64,000 nt of DNA from Acanthopleura granulata (lineage: Eukaryota; Mollusca; Polyplacophora; Chitonida; Chitonidae). Below the pieces are notes generated by a model. It did no database searches. It had not been told where the DNA came from and was given only the letters and a program-made list of their open reading frames with translations. The position numbers and the translations under genes were made by a program. The stretch is from NCBI GenBank assembly GCA_016165875.1, contig JABBOT010000013.1:9993478-10057477 (forward strand), given 5' to 3'. Shown here in pieces: positions 52,406 to 64,000 of this stretch (positions are counted from its first letter, which is position 1; every line of letters begins with the position of its first letter).

Positions 52406-54945
52406 TGCATCATGGGTACACTCGTATGTGACATGTGTCATCCGACAAGGCAAATCAGATACAATTTTCTGTTAACAGCTCTGGCACGCAGCACGATTGG
52501 TCCCACAGTTATATTTACTCTGACGTCATGCAGTATTGTCAACCAATGAGATGCCAGCTGCAGTCATTTCCTCATACACGTCAGCCAGTCAGATACCAGC
52601 ACAGTCCTTCCTTGATCACATCTTACTCGCACTGTGGTTGGTCATGTTCACATGTACTACTGACATCATCATGTCAACCAATCACATGCAAGTCACATCC
52701 TTTCCTCACCAGATCTGACACGCACTGCAATTGGTCAAAATAGTACTTAAGGTTGCCTCATTCAGTTGTGGCCACAAATATGGAGGGTATATCATGAAGA
52801 TGTCACCCTAGTTTGTCCAGCCATTCAGATTCCTTCACCATATCTCACACACAGCTCCGAATTTAAAGCTGATAATTTTGATACATTCTCGAACGCTTTT
52901 TCCGTCAGTCTGCCCAGATAACTCTATTGTATTTGTCATTTTATTCATCACACATATCATGTACGTCAATGTCTGTTATTGTTTGCATATTGCATAATTT
53001 ACATGCCTGACAGATTTCAACATCTTCAAGAAAAAAAAAAGTTCGTTTTCCTCACACAATCTTACGACGCTTTAAAAAAAAAAAGTCCCACCAAAATAAT
53101 TGAGTGGCAGATCTAAATTTAACAATTATCGTAATCTGCTTGGATTCGTTTGATTTTTTTTTTTTTTGGAAATCATTTTGAAGCAACTGTCTGATTTGCA
53201 TGTAAACATAACATGCACCAACCTCAGATGTATCCGGTGTTAAAAGTTATACAGCTGAATGTGAGCATTCGTAGTTTTCATTGTCCTGGAGCTAATAACA
53301 CCTGTTCACAGCTTTTATACATGGAATGGAAACTCTTGAATGCATTCATTTTTTTTTCTTTTTTCTTTTTTGCCGTGTTTAGATTCATAGTGTGGCTGTT
53401 GCTGATTAAGCTTTGATTTTGTCGTAGATTTTTTTATGTGGTTAAGGGTATTTGTCTCATTTTCATTACATCTCATCGTAAGCTTTGTTTTTTTTCTCAG
53501 TAAGATACGTCATGTTTTGTTCAGATTGGTTTTGTCTTCATCAGATTTATCATGTCTCAGTTAGTCTGTTTTGTCTTGATCTGAGTTATCATGCCTCGTT
53601 CAGATTGGATTTTTCTTGATCAGATTATCATGTCTCATTGGATTTTTTTGGTCTTGATCAGATTTAGCCTGTCTCCTGGAGAATTGTTTTGTCTTGATCA
53701 AATTTAGCATGTCTCCTGGGGAGTTGTTTTGTCTTGATCAAATTTATCATGTCTCATGGGGAACTGTTTTTTCTTGATCAAATTTATCATGTCTCCTGGG
53801 GAACTGTTTTGTCTCGATCAAATTTATCATGTCCCCTGGGAAATTTGTCTTGATCAAATTTATCATGTCTCCTGGGGAACTGTCATGTCTCCTGGGGAAT
53901 TGTTTTGTCTTGATCAAATTTAACATGTCTCCTGGAGAACTGTTTTGTCTTGATCAAATTTAACATGTCTCCTGGAGAACTGTTTTGTCTTGATCAGATT
54001 TATCATGTCTCCTGGGGAATTGTTTTGTCTTGATCAAATTTATCATGTCTCCTGGGGAATTGTTTTGTCTTGATCAGATTTAGCATGTCTCCTGGGGAAC
54101 TGTGTTGTCTTGATCAGATTTAGCATGCGTTGTATCTTGTTTTGTTCAGATTGGTTTAGCCATGAATGGATTTGTCACATCTTGTTGCAAATTGTTTTGT
54201 CTGGCTCTGATTTATCTTGTCTTCTTGCAATTTGTTTTTTCTTCATCAGACTTAATGTTATTGACGTTTAATTGTTTGACCACTTTAACATTTATTATAT
54301 CTTAGTTAAGCCATAATGCATCTGGTTTATAACGTCACACGGAGATTGATTTTTCGCCTCAGATTTACAGTGTGTGCAAGATTAATTGTTATCGTTAAGA
54401 TTTATTATATATAATGTTAAAATCTCTGTTTCCTTGTTCGTTATGTGTGGCTCACTCAAATTTGTCATGTCTTGCTGGCATTTGTTTTGTCTTTTTCTCA
54501 GGTTCATTAAGTCCTGTTAAGAATTTTTTTGTTTTCTCAAGGTTTGTTTTATTAAGGTTTCTCCTGGATTCATATGTTATGACAGGTTTAACTTTGTTTC
54601 AGCTTCAGGTTCAAAATGTCCTATTCAGCTTTTATAATGGGTTTTTTTTCTTGGTCAGATTCACTATTTATTTTGCCTCCTCTTAAATGCTTCATGAACA
54701 AACAAAACAGAAATCAGATGGAAGAAAACAGACAAAAATATACAAACATCCACACTACATTTCAGCGCCACTCACGAACTCTTATCATTCTATCTACGAT
54801 AGCCCCGTATTATGTCATAAGACTTGTATGTGATTATAGTGTGGTTGACACTGCCAAGGGTTTTTCATGGTTGATTTCTGCTTTTAGGTGATGTTTACAT
54901 GTTTATTTTCTTACCATTATGAATAAAGAACCGTAAAATATTGTT
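52406..54945 (+). other. ABCC1: MRP 3'UTR (inferred) to poly(A) signal at 54922-54927
   Basis: No ORF of note follows the stop. The AATAAA at 54922 is the first well-placed signal I see after the minisatellite, and another AATAAA lies at about 55321. The true end could be earlier; transcript data are needed to fix it. Confidence 0.4.
53505..54135. repeat. 40-bp minisatellite in the 3'UTR, about 15 copies
   Basis: TTTTGTCTTGATCAAATTTA then TCATGTCTCCTGGGGAACTG, degraded at both ends and regular in the middle. Confidence 0.93.
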
Positions 54946-54999
54946 GACATGATGATTTTAACATGTATAACATTGTTGTCACAGACTGTTTTACGTTTG

Positions 55000-57090
55000 T
55001 TGTTAGTGGTTCTAACGATGGTATTTATGTTCATGTCCAAATGGGGAAGGCACTGTACGGCAGCTATATTCTATGTTTGTGGCTGGCACTGATATAACTG
55101 TTACATTAGTCTCAGGTTCTGGAAACTTGCCAAACTACATTTTGCCTTTAATACATGTTGGGTCTTAGAAAGTCGAACTCACACCGCCTATTAAATGAGT
55201 GTTACGACTTTTAATTAGAGAAAAAGAAAACAATAAATACAAATATGCCTTTAATTTAAATTTTTATGCTGAACGTAACCATGTTGTTTGAAATTCATAT
55301 ATGATCATTTTTGCACGCGAAATAAAGGGAGTAAAATGTTGACTTTCGAAAACAGAGTGGAGCAGCCTTTAGGTGAGAGGGTTATCTCTCTTAGTTAAAT
55401 GCACCGGTAAATTTATTGACGGCCCACGTATACTTCCCAAAAGAAAAGCCTTCAAGTGAGTTGACGGAACAGAAAATTGAAATGTTTAGCCAGATGTTAG
55501 ACCGAAGACAAGTGACTGTATAAAGCATGACAACCCGCGTTCGAGCCATTTCCATGGGCATATATGGGGGGAGGGGACGGGGGGGGAGGTGCCATAGAAA
55601 ACAAAACTGATTGCGGCTTTATACAACCGATCTTACCATATTGAAGACTCAAGAAACACCAAGAAACAAAATGCTATTTCTCACAAGTATATGGGTGGAA
55701 TTCTTCAGTTGCATTTTGCTGTAAGCTATATTATTAAATTTTGTGTCTTGGTCAGTTAAAAATTAGTTCATGGAATCACTGTCAGGTTGTCTTAGCATTT
55801 GGAGAGATGCCCGTCGATGTCGCCTTTCCAACTTCGTTAACCGCGCAGGGAACATCAATCTTACAGGTTTGAACGCCAGGGAAAAATGTACATGCATTTG
55901 AGGCCAAGGCGTGTAAATGGATTCTTATCATGTTCTTGTTTGTCACAGTATATTGGTGTTTTACTAGCCTGCTACGACCAAACATGACAGCCCGTTATGG
56001 ATCGATGGCACAAACCATTACGTTTATTCCTAGCCCTGTAGTTGTTGTAAGTCAGCATTTCACGGAGATAAGGATGTCCTATCTGGTTTGCATTATATTC
56101 GAGACCACGCACACTCAAGTACTCCACCCAGGGGCGGCAGTGTCAAGGACATGAAAGAAACGGAGACGGGATGAAGTCCGTCTCCGGGACGTCCACTAAA
56201 CCCAGTGTGCGAGGGCGTTTGATTCTAGATGCAGTTCAAAAAATTTCTCCGGCATTCATCGCAACTCTTCACTTTTGCATCAGTGATGAAGAGACATGCC
56301 AAGCTGATAATGGCAATATCCACTTTCAAGACAACACACCAGTTTTCATACGTGTTAAAGGGACGGCAAAGAAATAATATGTAAGCTGTAAATAAAGCTG
56401 GTAACATAGGAGACCCTGTCCTAAAGATGAGGAACAATTGGAAGATGTCGTGAAAAGTATACACGACACTTAATGCCGACACTGTGAGGATGAAATGGTT
56501 TACTAGATTTGATTCTGGCGACCATATTTCGGGACGTTTGCTAGCCAGTCCAATGTTAACATTTCAGCATGACGGCAGATCAGCGATTTTTCCGCTGGGA
56601 TTATTTTTAAGCTGTCTACGTTTTTCATTTGTAAACACTTGTTTCGAACCCGGGTTATATGTTATGTCCTTAAATAAAATTAACCAGGAAGGTTTCTTTC
56701 AGATTAGTATTTCTATTAAGATCTATTAAGTGATAAATATGTCCGTTTTTTAATATCCAAAATATTAAAACGATTTTCGTGAAATATATATTTGTATGTG
56801 AACAATGTTATTCAGCGTCGTTTAACCAGCCTTTGTTAAAAAACACTTATTGTTATAAATGTATGTGTTGCACTTAAAAATGAACAAATTGCCGCTCACT
56901 TCCCGTTGTACCTTGTATGCTGTTACATCCGGTTCTTTGAGGTTGCACATGCGTGTTTACCCGCTCTGTTGAATTTTCTTAAGTAACATTGTGTATGCTA
57001 ATAAAATATGAAGTAACCTGTTTTCACAAATATTGAGAATTCTTGACCATTGTTTTCGTATGTCTTTCATTTATAGAACTTCGTCGTTAA
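55000..57090. other. Intergenic right of transporter
   Basis: Apart from the ORF at 56225-56482 and a G-run near 55570-55590, I see no gene or named element. Confidence 0.45.
56225..56482 (-). CDS. Unassigned hydrophobic ORF, possible 3' exon
   Basis: Minus strand, open from a TGA upstream near 56550 to a TAG at 56225. Three hydrophobic stretches are visible, for example LVNHFILTVSALSVVYTF, PALFTAYILFLC and VDIAIISLACLF, followed by a Cys/Arg-rich end (SCDECRRNFLNCI). The pattern suits the last helices and tail of a multi-pass membrane protein, perhaps a receptor, but I do not recognise the family and see no partner exon. Confidence 0.3.
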   Translation of the reverse strand: MSALSVVYTFHDIFQLFLIFRTGSPMLPALFTAYILFLCRPFNTYENWCVVLKVDIAIISLACLFITDAKVKSCDECRRNFLNCI

Positions 57091-57092
57091 TT

Positions 57093-57284
57093 CACTGTGA
57101 GTTCAAGTCCAGCTCATGCCGGTTTCCTCTCTGACCTCTTGGAAGGTCTGCCAGCAACCTGCGGATAGTCGTGGGTTTTCCCCGGGCCCTGTCGGGTTTC
57201 CTCCCATCATAATGCTGGCCGTGGTCGTATAAGTGAAATACTCTTGAGCACGTCGTATAACGCCAATCAAATAAATAAAATAAA
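57093..57284 (+). mobile_element. SINE-1, 5'-truncated
   Basis: Starts at CTGTGAGTTCAAGTCCAGCT and ends CTTGAGCACGTCGTATAACG plus AAATAAATAAAAT. Confidence 0.85.
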
Positions 57285-57370
57285 GAAATCATGGTTAATT
57301 GTTCTGGTGTTGAATAAACAGGTCATTTCGGTATATCCACATCGAAGGCAAGGAGGCCTTCAGTTCAGCT

Positions 57371-58100
57371 ACATACAGGAGTTACCATTCATGGGATGTC
57401 TCGTTGATTCACTCTAATGCTTAAAATTCTCATTGGTAACATATACGTGGAATTCTGGGAATACATTTATCAACAGTGTATCAGGATACAAACTGTGTCT
57501 CATTTTTGTGCGGACTTATACTTGTTCTCATGCAAACACGACTATACGCAAAATTTATTAAAATAGTAATCTTTATTAGGCTCGATCTTTCTTATTAACC
57601 AAGGAACGTATTGACGATTTGCTGGCTGGTAGTAGCCTGTATATAGCAAAGGCAGTGAAAAATATATATCGGGGGCCTCCGTGACTCAGTCGGTTAGCGC
57701 GCTATTGCAGCACGATGACCCGAAGCCTCCCACCAATGCGGTCGCTGTGAATTCAAGACCAGCTCATGCTGGCTTCCTCTCCCGCCGTACGTGGGAAAGT
57801 CTGCCAGCAACCTGCGGATGGTCGTGGGTTTCCACCGGGCTCTACCCGGTTTCCTCCCCCCATGATGCTGGCCGCCGTCGTATAAGTGAAATATTCTTGA
57901 GTACGGCGTAAAATACCAATCAAATAAATAAATTAATAAAAAAATATATATCCACTTATACGCTGAATTTAATGGAAACTACCGAGTCCCCAGTATAGCT
58001 TACCTGAACGTCAACTTAACAGTTTCCTGTCTCGCCGACTTCATGGCAAGAGAGATAGTTTCGATTTGCATGTTGTGAATTATCCCTACTTGGATAGAAA
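57371..58100 (+). pseudogene. Penelope-like RT fragment 2, split by a SINE
   Basis: The same family as 10372-10900: shared blocks include GTTACCATTCATGGGATGTC, ATTTATCAACAGTGTATCAG, AGGCTCGATCTTTCTTATTA and ATAGTTTCGATTTGCATGTT. It is interrupted at 57671 by a complete SINE-1 and resumes at about 57945. Frames are broken; non-functional. Confidence 0.65.
57671..57944 (+). mobile_element. SINE-1, full length, inserted in the Penelope-like fragment
   Basis: GGGGGCCTCCGTGACTCAGT to CTTGAGTACGGCGTAAAATA and AAATAAATAAAT. The host text AAAAATATATATC occurs immediately before and after, a 13-bp target-site duplication. Confidence 0.92.
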
Positions 58101-60890
58101 TATACTACTTCATCATTTCTTTGATTCATAATCTGTGCAATAGGAAGACTACTTTTTTAATTTAAGCCCATCAATTGCCATAGTCAGGCTTTGAAAAGTC
58201 AGGGTTGATTTAAAATTATGCCTGAAATCCGCCATTATAACTAGGGTGGTGCAAATTTATGAAGGATTCCCGTATGACCGCGATCTCGAATTAACAAATT
58301 TATCTCAACGATAATAAATTATCCTGGAGATACGCCTCGCCTCTGATGTAGTGCCTTCATGTCTGCTATCGGATCGATCATTGCACGAGCGTCGCTGTAT
58401 GTAGCTTAAGGTCGTTTTCTGTTTTAAAGCGAATGCCAGTTAAAAGAACATCACTGTAGAATTCAGTGACGTCGCAGATATGAATCTCCAAAACATCTTT
58501 AGTGCCCATTTCACTTCCCATTTCAAACCAAAGCGTCAAAACCCGCCTAAATGGGTTGCGTTATAACTTAAAAGCAGTCTAAGAAAACAATATGCGTTAC
58601 AATGAGACAACAGTTTCAGTAATGTACGAGTCACATGTTCCGTTCACGCAACAGTTAGTCGTTGTTGACAACGAAAATCTGTCCAGCACCACGATTCACC
58701 ATAAAAATGTTGATTGTGTACGTCTATGAGCCGAAACCATATCTGAATTCTTTCATGGGGTTTCACTTAAAAATAAAAACAGAACACTTTGTTCAGTGCT
58801 ATATCGTGATTCCTACACCTTTTAAGCAAAGCATACTTGCTACTCGGATTAGTGAGAAACTGCTCACATTTTCAGCTTTCGTAGAAAAAAGAAGAATTAG
58901 GCCTATCTTCGCTTAAACCTCCTCTGTGGGCGTGTTATAGTAGTTACTGAAGTATGCAGCAACCAGATTATGTGATGACGGGGACTACTATTTTCTAGAA
59001 GGCAAAAGGTTTCAATAGAGGGCAGAAAAACATGACATTGGCCATAGAGAGTCGCAGAATGCATATCGGAAATGAAGTCGATGGTTTTGAACTTTCAATA
59101 GGCACCAGAATTAGTAGAAGGAAAACAGGACATCATCAGGAGTGCATCAGGACATCATCAGGAGTGCATTATTGAGAGACCTAGATGAAAGTCGAATTCA
59201 CTAGAGCTGTTTGCTGCTTATAACGTACATGCTTTTCATTAGAAGGTTTCAAAGGAATTGAGGCGCTAAGGTGGAGTTTTGTCCGACGCTTGGTTGAACG
59301 CGATCGACAAGTCTACCTTAACTGAAAGTGTAACCTTCAAACTGAAAATTGGTTCATCAGTCTGATGCTAGGTTTCGATTTAAGGCTACGCAGTATCTTG
59401 ATTCGGTCACACTTTATTAAGAACACATATACATTCTTATACAATGTATTACTTTAAATTTATAAAATACAAAAATGTGAGAAAATATTATTTTTGGACC
59501 GATTTGAAGCATAAGCTGTGGGCCAAATCCCTGCTTTAGTTACTGCCTGACCTCCTTTCCTTCCAATGGCTGAAAAAAATATAGGGTGCAAAAAAAAATA
59601 GCTCATACGTTGAATTTTCATCTTAAAAAAAACTGATTTCAAAATCAGTTTACAAAATAAAATCTGTCTTGAAAGTATGCGTCCTCAGCAAGCATATGCC
59701 GCTGAACGGTGGAAAGTGGCCTCTAGCTATTTTCGGATGTCACCTGAGCACATCTTTCAGCTAAAAACCTGCCGTTTCTTCTAACACCTGTTCATTCCAT
59801 GGTTTGTCATATAGGTTTTGTTATGTTAGACAGGAGTATTTCTGGGTTATAGCAAAAGACGGTATAAATAAACATGTGAAGAGACAAGTTTCGCTGTTCC
59901 CAGTGAACATTAGAAGATTTACACGTATGTTCCTTCTATCTCACCCAAACACGATTGACGCAGAAACACCACCTGATTGAACTTTCGGGACGTTCTGGAT
60001 AGTCCCCTTTCTGGAAGCAAGTGCTCAAGTTGAGCGTACCGTGTATTGCAATGTCTTGGCATTGTAACACAACACAAATATAAATGTATGTTCTTAAAGC
60101 TCAGTGTGGGATACTTTAAAGATGTATATATACATTTCATGTAGTGTTGTCTTTTCTTACTAACATTCCTACGTATAAGCTTTGAATCTTCTTTCATTTT
60201 ATAACAGCTGTTCCCTCTTCCCACTATTATCCGTGAATCAGCTGACACGGATGACACACATTGATTTCTGGAGAAAATAATTTCAACGGGCTCGCTCAAG
60301 CAACTTTATTTACGTGGTAAGGGTAAGGCGTGTGTCTTCTCTCCAAATTGAAACTAACATCTCAACACGCGCGGAAGCACACTGCAGAGGTCTGCATCGC
60401 TGAGAATGAACGTCAACTCTGTCGATTGCAAGCTAGATGCAACAATAAAAGAAATATACTTTCGTTGTCTTTTCGGTGTGTTTTGCCGATGTATTTGAAG
60501 ACTATGAATGTGTAATCCAGCACAAATGTAATATGTATATAAAAAATGAAATATATACGAAACTACGTCTCGACTCTCGATTCCTTCTTTACATTACTAA
60601 GGGATGGTTTCCAAGATAATGTCGAAGTCACCGTCAAGAATTCGCTTAGAGTTCCAGAGACGTAAACGGAGAGCAGAAAGTAGGAAAAGTCAACCAGCGG
60701 TTATTCTCTAAATCACTTCTCTAAATCACTCTAAACCACAGTTAGTTGATAATGTAGACCACGCTTCATGTTTGTATTCCCCTTGCAAAAGGAAGAAGAG
60801 TATAACCTTAAATTATGACAGTGTTTTGTCCCGGTGTATAAAATCAAGTTTCATGTTTAAGATATTACATTAAATATATAGCCGATATTC
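58100..60890. other. Intergenic, no gene recognised
   Basis: Only a short duplicated GGACATCATCAGGAGTGCAT at 59129-59168. Short ORFs without family features. Confidence 0.45.
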
Positions 60891-60995
60891 ACTGGTTTGA
60901 ACTCATACAGGCTTCCTCTCCGGCCTCTTGTAGGAACTTCTGTTAGCAACCTGCCGTGGGTTTCCACCGCACTCTTCCAAGTTTCCTCCCATCAC
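60891..60995 (+). mobile_element. SINE-1 fragment, decayed
   Basis: GGTTTGAACTCATACAGGCT, TCCTCTCCGGCCTCTTGTAG, then CGTGGGTTTCCACCGCACTC. Confidence 0.6.
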
Positions 60996-61225
60996 TCCTG
61001 ATGAAATATGGTGATATCTACCATACAGATGAGAGTTGGAATTTTGCCTGTATTGTAGTGAAGTGGTGATTTTGGCTTCGGATGAGAGTGTTGGTTACAC
61101 GCTGGCTGTAAAAGCAAACCACGACATGGGCTTCCATGATCTTAAGTAAATGTCATTATGTCTTTATAATGTTTTTTTCCGTCCTGTAGCTATATAAAGA
61201 ATGTGTGAAGACCCAGTGGCGAAAT

Positions 61226-61545
61226 ATCGATTTATTTATTTATGTATATTTACTTATGTATTTATTATTTTGTTTATTTATTTTAAAATTTATCTGTTTT
61301 TTTCTTTTATGCCGTATGCTCAAGAATATTTCACTTATACGACGGGAGCTAGGATTACGACTGGAGGAAAACAGAAAGCCCGGGGGAAAGCCACGTTTAT
61401 CCATAGATTACTGACAGATCTTCTCATGCATGCAAGTGCGACCGGAGAGTCTGGCCGGACTTGAACTCACACTCACAGAGACGGCATTGGTGACAGACTC
61501 ATGTGTCATGATACTGCATCAACGCACTAACCATTAGGCCAGTGT
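61226..61545 (-). mobile_element. SINE-1-like, diverged, near full length
   Basis: The minus strand has GAGTTCAAGTCCGGCCAGAC, a body with GGATAAACGTGGCTTTCCCC, CTTGAGCATACGGCATAAAA and an expanded ATAAATA-rich tail. The head region is partly altered. Confidence 0.65.
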
Positions 61546-61751
61546 TGGTACCTTAACGAAGGGCCGATGGATCCACGATGACTGGGTTGACGTTATGAGT
61601 TTTTCAGTCTCGGCTGCAGGCTACAGCATACCAGTAAAACAACGCTGGGCCGATATAAAGGTGGAATGTGCAAAAGAATTATACATAAGTGGAAATCTTG
61701 TGTATCCCTGTATATGTAAAAAAAATTATCTTACCTTTAAAAAAATCTTCC

Positions 61752-61910
61752 GTTAAATCCGTTTATTGAAGGATGACGGACTGCCTTCCTGTTCATCTAA
61801 TGGATTAATCCGACCTTTATTACTGTTTAATTCGTGACCAGGAAGGAATTATTCCGTTAGGTCAACGGAAATATAATCCATTATTCTTCGAATAACGGAT
61901 TTAAGCCTAC
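61752..61910. repeat. Inverted repeat, possible small foldback element
   Basis: GTTAAATCCGTTTATTGAAG at 61754 is mirrored by CTTCGAATAACGGATTTAAG near 61887. Inner arms (CCTTCCTG and CAGGAAGG) also pair. Confidence 0.6.
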
Positions 61911-62527
61911 CGAGAGATATTTTAGGGCACAAATGTGCAAAAGATTTGCGCATAAGTATAAACTTTTTCCACATTTGTATAAATAAAGCGAAGCTTTTGG
62001 GCATATGTTCAAATAAATGAACACACGTACATAGAATATATTTGCACTATATTTCCTCCCATTCAGATGACAGTCAACTTGATGTAGCGCGAAAATAGTT
62101 TACGTGACGATGGCTGGAGATGATCCGAAGAGACACACACACGACCTCAGATTCTAAATAAATATAAGAGAATTTGTTCCTTGCATTTCGTGGAGAGAAA
62201 ACCGTCGGCAGAAACCCTCACCCATAGCTGTCTCCTTATACAAGTGTTGGGAAAATCCAATTTACACAAATGATCTATAGCGAGATGAAAACTCTCAGGA
62301 AGAAATCATCCTTTTTTCTTTTGCTCATTTCTGTAATTAGGAAATAAATATTAAAACGGCTTGCTGGCCGTAAACTTTCTGAATAAAGTTCAGGAATGAG
62401 TATGTTGGCCAGTGGCTGCATGCCTTGTGATCAAAGCTCTCACATTAACACTAACGCGTTAAATCTTAAAATTGTGTCCGTCCGTGATTTCTACCCACTC
62501 GCTACAACCACATGACTTGAGTTCCTT

Positions 62528-63057
62528 TTAAAGGTGAAGACCGGGGAAGTATTGGGCAATTTATGGTAAAAGAGTATGGTTTGAAGATTTAAAACCTACC
62601 CTCAAAATATTTTTAGATTTTTTTGCACTTCCGAGGCAGGAAATTTTAAAATAGGTCATAACACACACGCCATCGTGGATAATAAATACCTCTCTGTGAA
62701 AGGGGACGTAACTGTGAAAATAATTTTGATCAATCAGAACGTAGGATTATGTGAAGCAAGATTAGCGGATATGATATGAATCGGGCCCTCAATCAATACC
62801 ACTCTGTCTCTTGAATGTCATACAGGCATCACGGATATGAATTCAACTCGATTACAAACGGCTGACTGCTGCCCCTTGTTTTGTAAGTACACAGACAACA
62901 ACACAGAGCTGACAGGATGCCACAGCATGCAGATTTTGGCTGCACAAACAGCACGTCCAATACAGGCGAGCTGGATATCTGATGGTGTTTTTTAAATCTT
63001 CAAACCTTACTCTTTTTACTACAATTTACGTTACACTTCCCCGGTTTTCTCCTTTAA
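62528..63057. mobile_element. TTAA-flanked MITE (piggyBac-like target site)
   Basis: Terminal inverted repeats of about 65-70 bp. The left arm is AAGGTGAAGACCGGGGAAGT with GAGTATGGTTTGAAGATTTA; the right arm is TAAATCTTCAAACCTTACTC with ACACTTCCCCGGTTTTCTCC. The element is bounded by TTAA at 62528-62531 and 63054-63057, the duplication expected of piggyBac-type elements. There is no transposase ORF. Confidence 0.75.
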
Positions 63058-63074
63058 GGCCTTGTGTATGCCTA

Positions 63075-63130
63075 GCTTTACAGTTCTTAAAAAAACAATA
63101 AAAAAAAAAATAAAAAAAATAAAAAGAAAA
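63075..63130. repeat. A-rich low-complexity tract
   Basis: AATAAAAAAAAAATAAAAAA-type sequence; the nearby 63222-63295 is TTATTG/TTATTA-rich. Confidence 0.9.
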
Positions 63131-63417
63131 AACAGTCGTGACCAGCCATCTCTGAAAACAATAAAAAGTACATATCTATTACAGATTAAGAATAAATGCA
63201 TGCATGTATTTCACTCACAGTGTCTGTATAAATTATTATTATTGTTGTTGTCGTTGTTGTTATTATTACTATTATTGTTATTATTATTATTATAACAGTG
63301 TGAATTAATTGAAACAACTGTCAAATCACACTTCCACAGATCCGCTTTTTTTTAAATTACAATCATTGTTCGAATCTCATGCAAAAATGCGGTGTCCTAA
63401 CGTCTCTTTTCAACCAC

Positions 63418-63520
63418 TGTGTCTCCTGGTAGCGGACTTTCATCATTGCGGACATACTTACACTGTTGCATCTCTGGAACGCCATGCCGAAGATACCAAA
63501 TACGACGCTTACAAAAGACA
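63418..63520 (-). mobile_element. SINE-2 fragment
   Basis: Resembles 12830-12910 on the plus strand (CTGTGTCTCCTGGTAGCGG, then GGAACGCCATGCCGAAGATA). Decayed. Confidence 0.45.
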
Positions 63521-63599
63521 TAACACACTGACCAGGACCATGTGATCTTGGCTTTTTCTCGGATGTTGAGCCCCAAAATAGAAAAGTAGTCTATTATCA

Positions 63600-63875
63600 G
63601 GCTGGGCCTTAACGCGCTAGCGCAGCGCAATGACTTGGAAGACTCCCACCAATGCGGTCGCTGTGAGTTCAAGTCCAACTCATGCTGGCTTCCTCTCCGG
63701 CCATACGTGGGAAGGGCTTCCGGCAACCTGCGGATTGCCGTGGGTTTCCCTGCGTTCTCTCGGTTTCCTCCCACCATAATGCTAACCTCCGTCATCTAAG
63801 TGAAATAGTTTTGAGTACGCCGTAAAACACCCATTAAACAAATAAATGAATAAATAATAAATAAATAAATAAATA
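63600..63875 (+). mobile_element. SINE-1, near full length
   Basis: From TAACGCGCTAGCGCAGCGCA through GAGTTCAAGTCCAACTCATG to TTTTGAGTACGCCGTAAAAC and an AAATAAATAAAT tail. Confidence 0.87.
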
Positions 63876-64000
63876 CTATCAGGCTGGTGGTTTTCAGGTG
63901 TGACGGTGGTGTGCGACATAGCCAAACCAAACAAACAATATCCGAAGTCAGATTCTCACAGACTTGTGTCATTAACCAGTTTAAATCCACATTCTGTGTG

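Noticed and set aside
55930..56050. Short exon-like stretch with CACAG and GTAAGT ends
   Set aside because: The two plausible frames give about 35 residues without family features; likely chance.

Overview
This window is animal nuclear DNA. It has intron-rich genes with GT-AG splice sites, many tRNA-derived SINEs, short inverted-repeat transposons and abundant minisatellites. The SINE 3' ends (a core like TTGAGTACGGCGTAAAAC followed by AAATAAATAAAT) and the protein sequences suggest a marine lophotrochozoan, mollusc- or brachiopod-like. That placement is inference; no species is claimed.

Layout. (1) 178-4625, minus strand: the first four coding exons of a tetraspanin, which runs off the left edge. 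(2) About 4.6-21.7 kb: no gene I can name. It holds a 69-bp minisatellite (8.0-9.6 kb), a MITE, a decayed Penelope-like reverse transcriptase fragment, SINEs, microsatellites and a few unassigned exon-like ORFs. (3) 21796-52405, plus strand: a complete 30-exon ABCC1/MRP-type ABC transporter of 1556 codons, read exon by exon with every splice phase consistent. It has TMD0, the L0 linker, TMD1, NBD1, TMD2 and NBD2. NBD1 has the ABCC-typical Asp in place of the catalytic Glu, and NBD2 is canonical. (4) 52.4-about 54.95 kb: the transporter 3'UTR with a 40-bp minisatellite and AATAAA. (5) 55-64 kb: repeats, a second Penelope-like fragment split by a SINE with a target-site duplication, a TTAA-flanked MITE and one unassigned hydrophobic ORF on the minus strand.

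Main observation. In both genes, exon ends together with their own splice sites have been tandemly amplified. The Walker A exon of the transporter's NBD1 is present 16 times at an exact 162-bp period, always in frame and with the donor kept. The NBD2 signature/Walker B exon has an array of its acceptor upstream and an array of its donor downstream. Arrays built from the exon-intron junction also follow transporter exons 4, 21 and 28, with a single partial copy after exon 16. Tetraspanin exons 1 and 2 have donor-side arrays, and exon 3 has degenerate copies on its acceptor side. This junction-anchored duplication is the candidate undescribed system. It may generate alternative exons or repeated-Walker-A isoforms, it may be a repeat-expansion process with a preference for splice junctions, or part of it may be assembly error. 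Long reads and RNA would decide.

The two genes diverge and are 17 kb apart; nothing suggests joint function.
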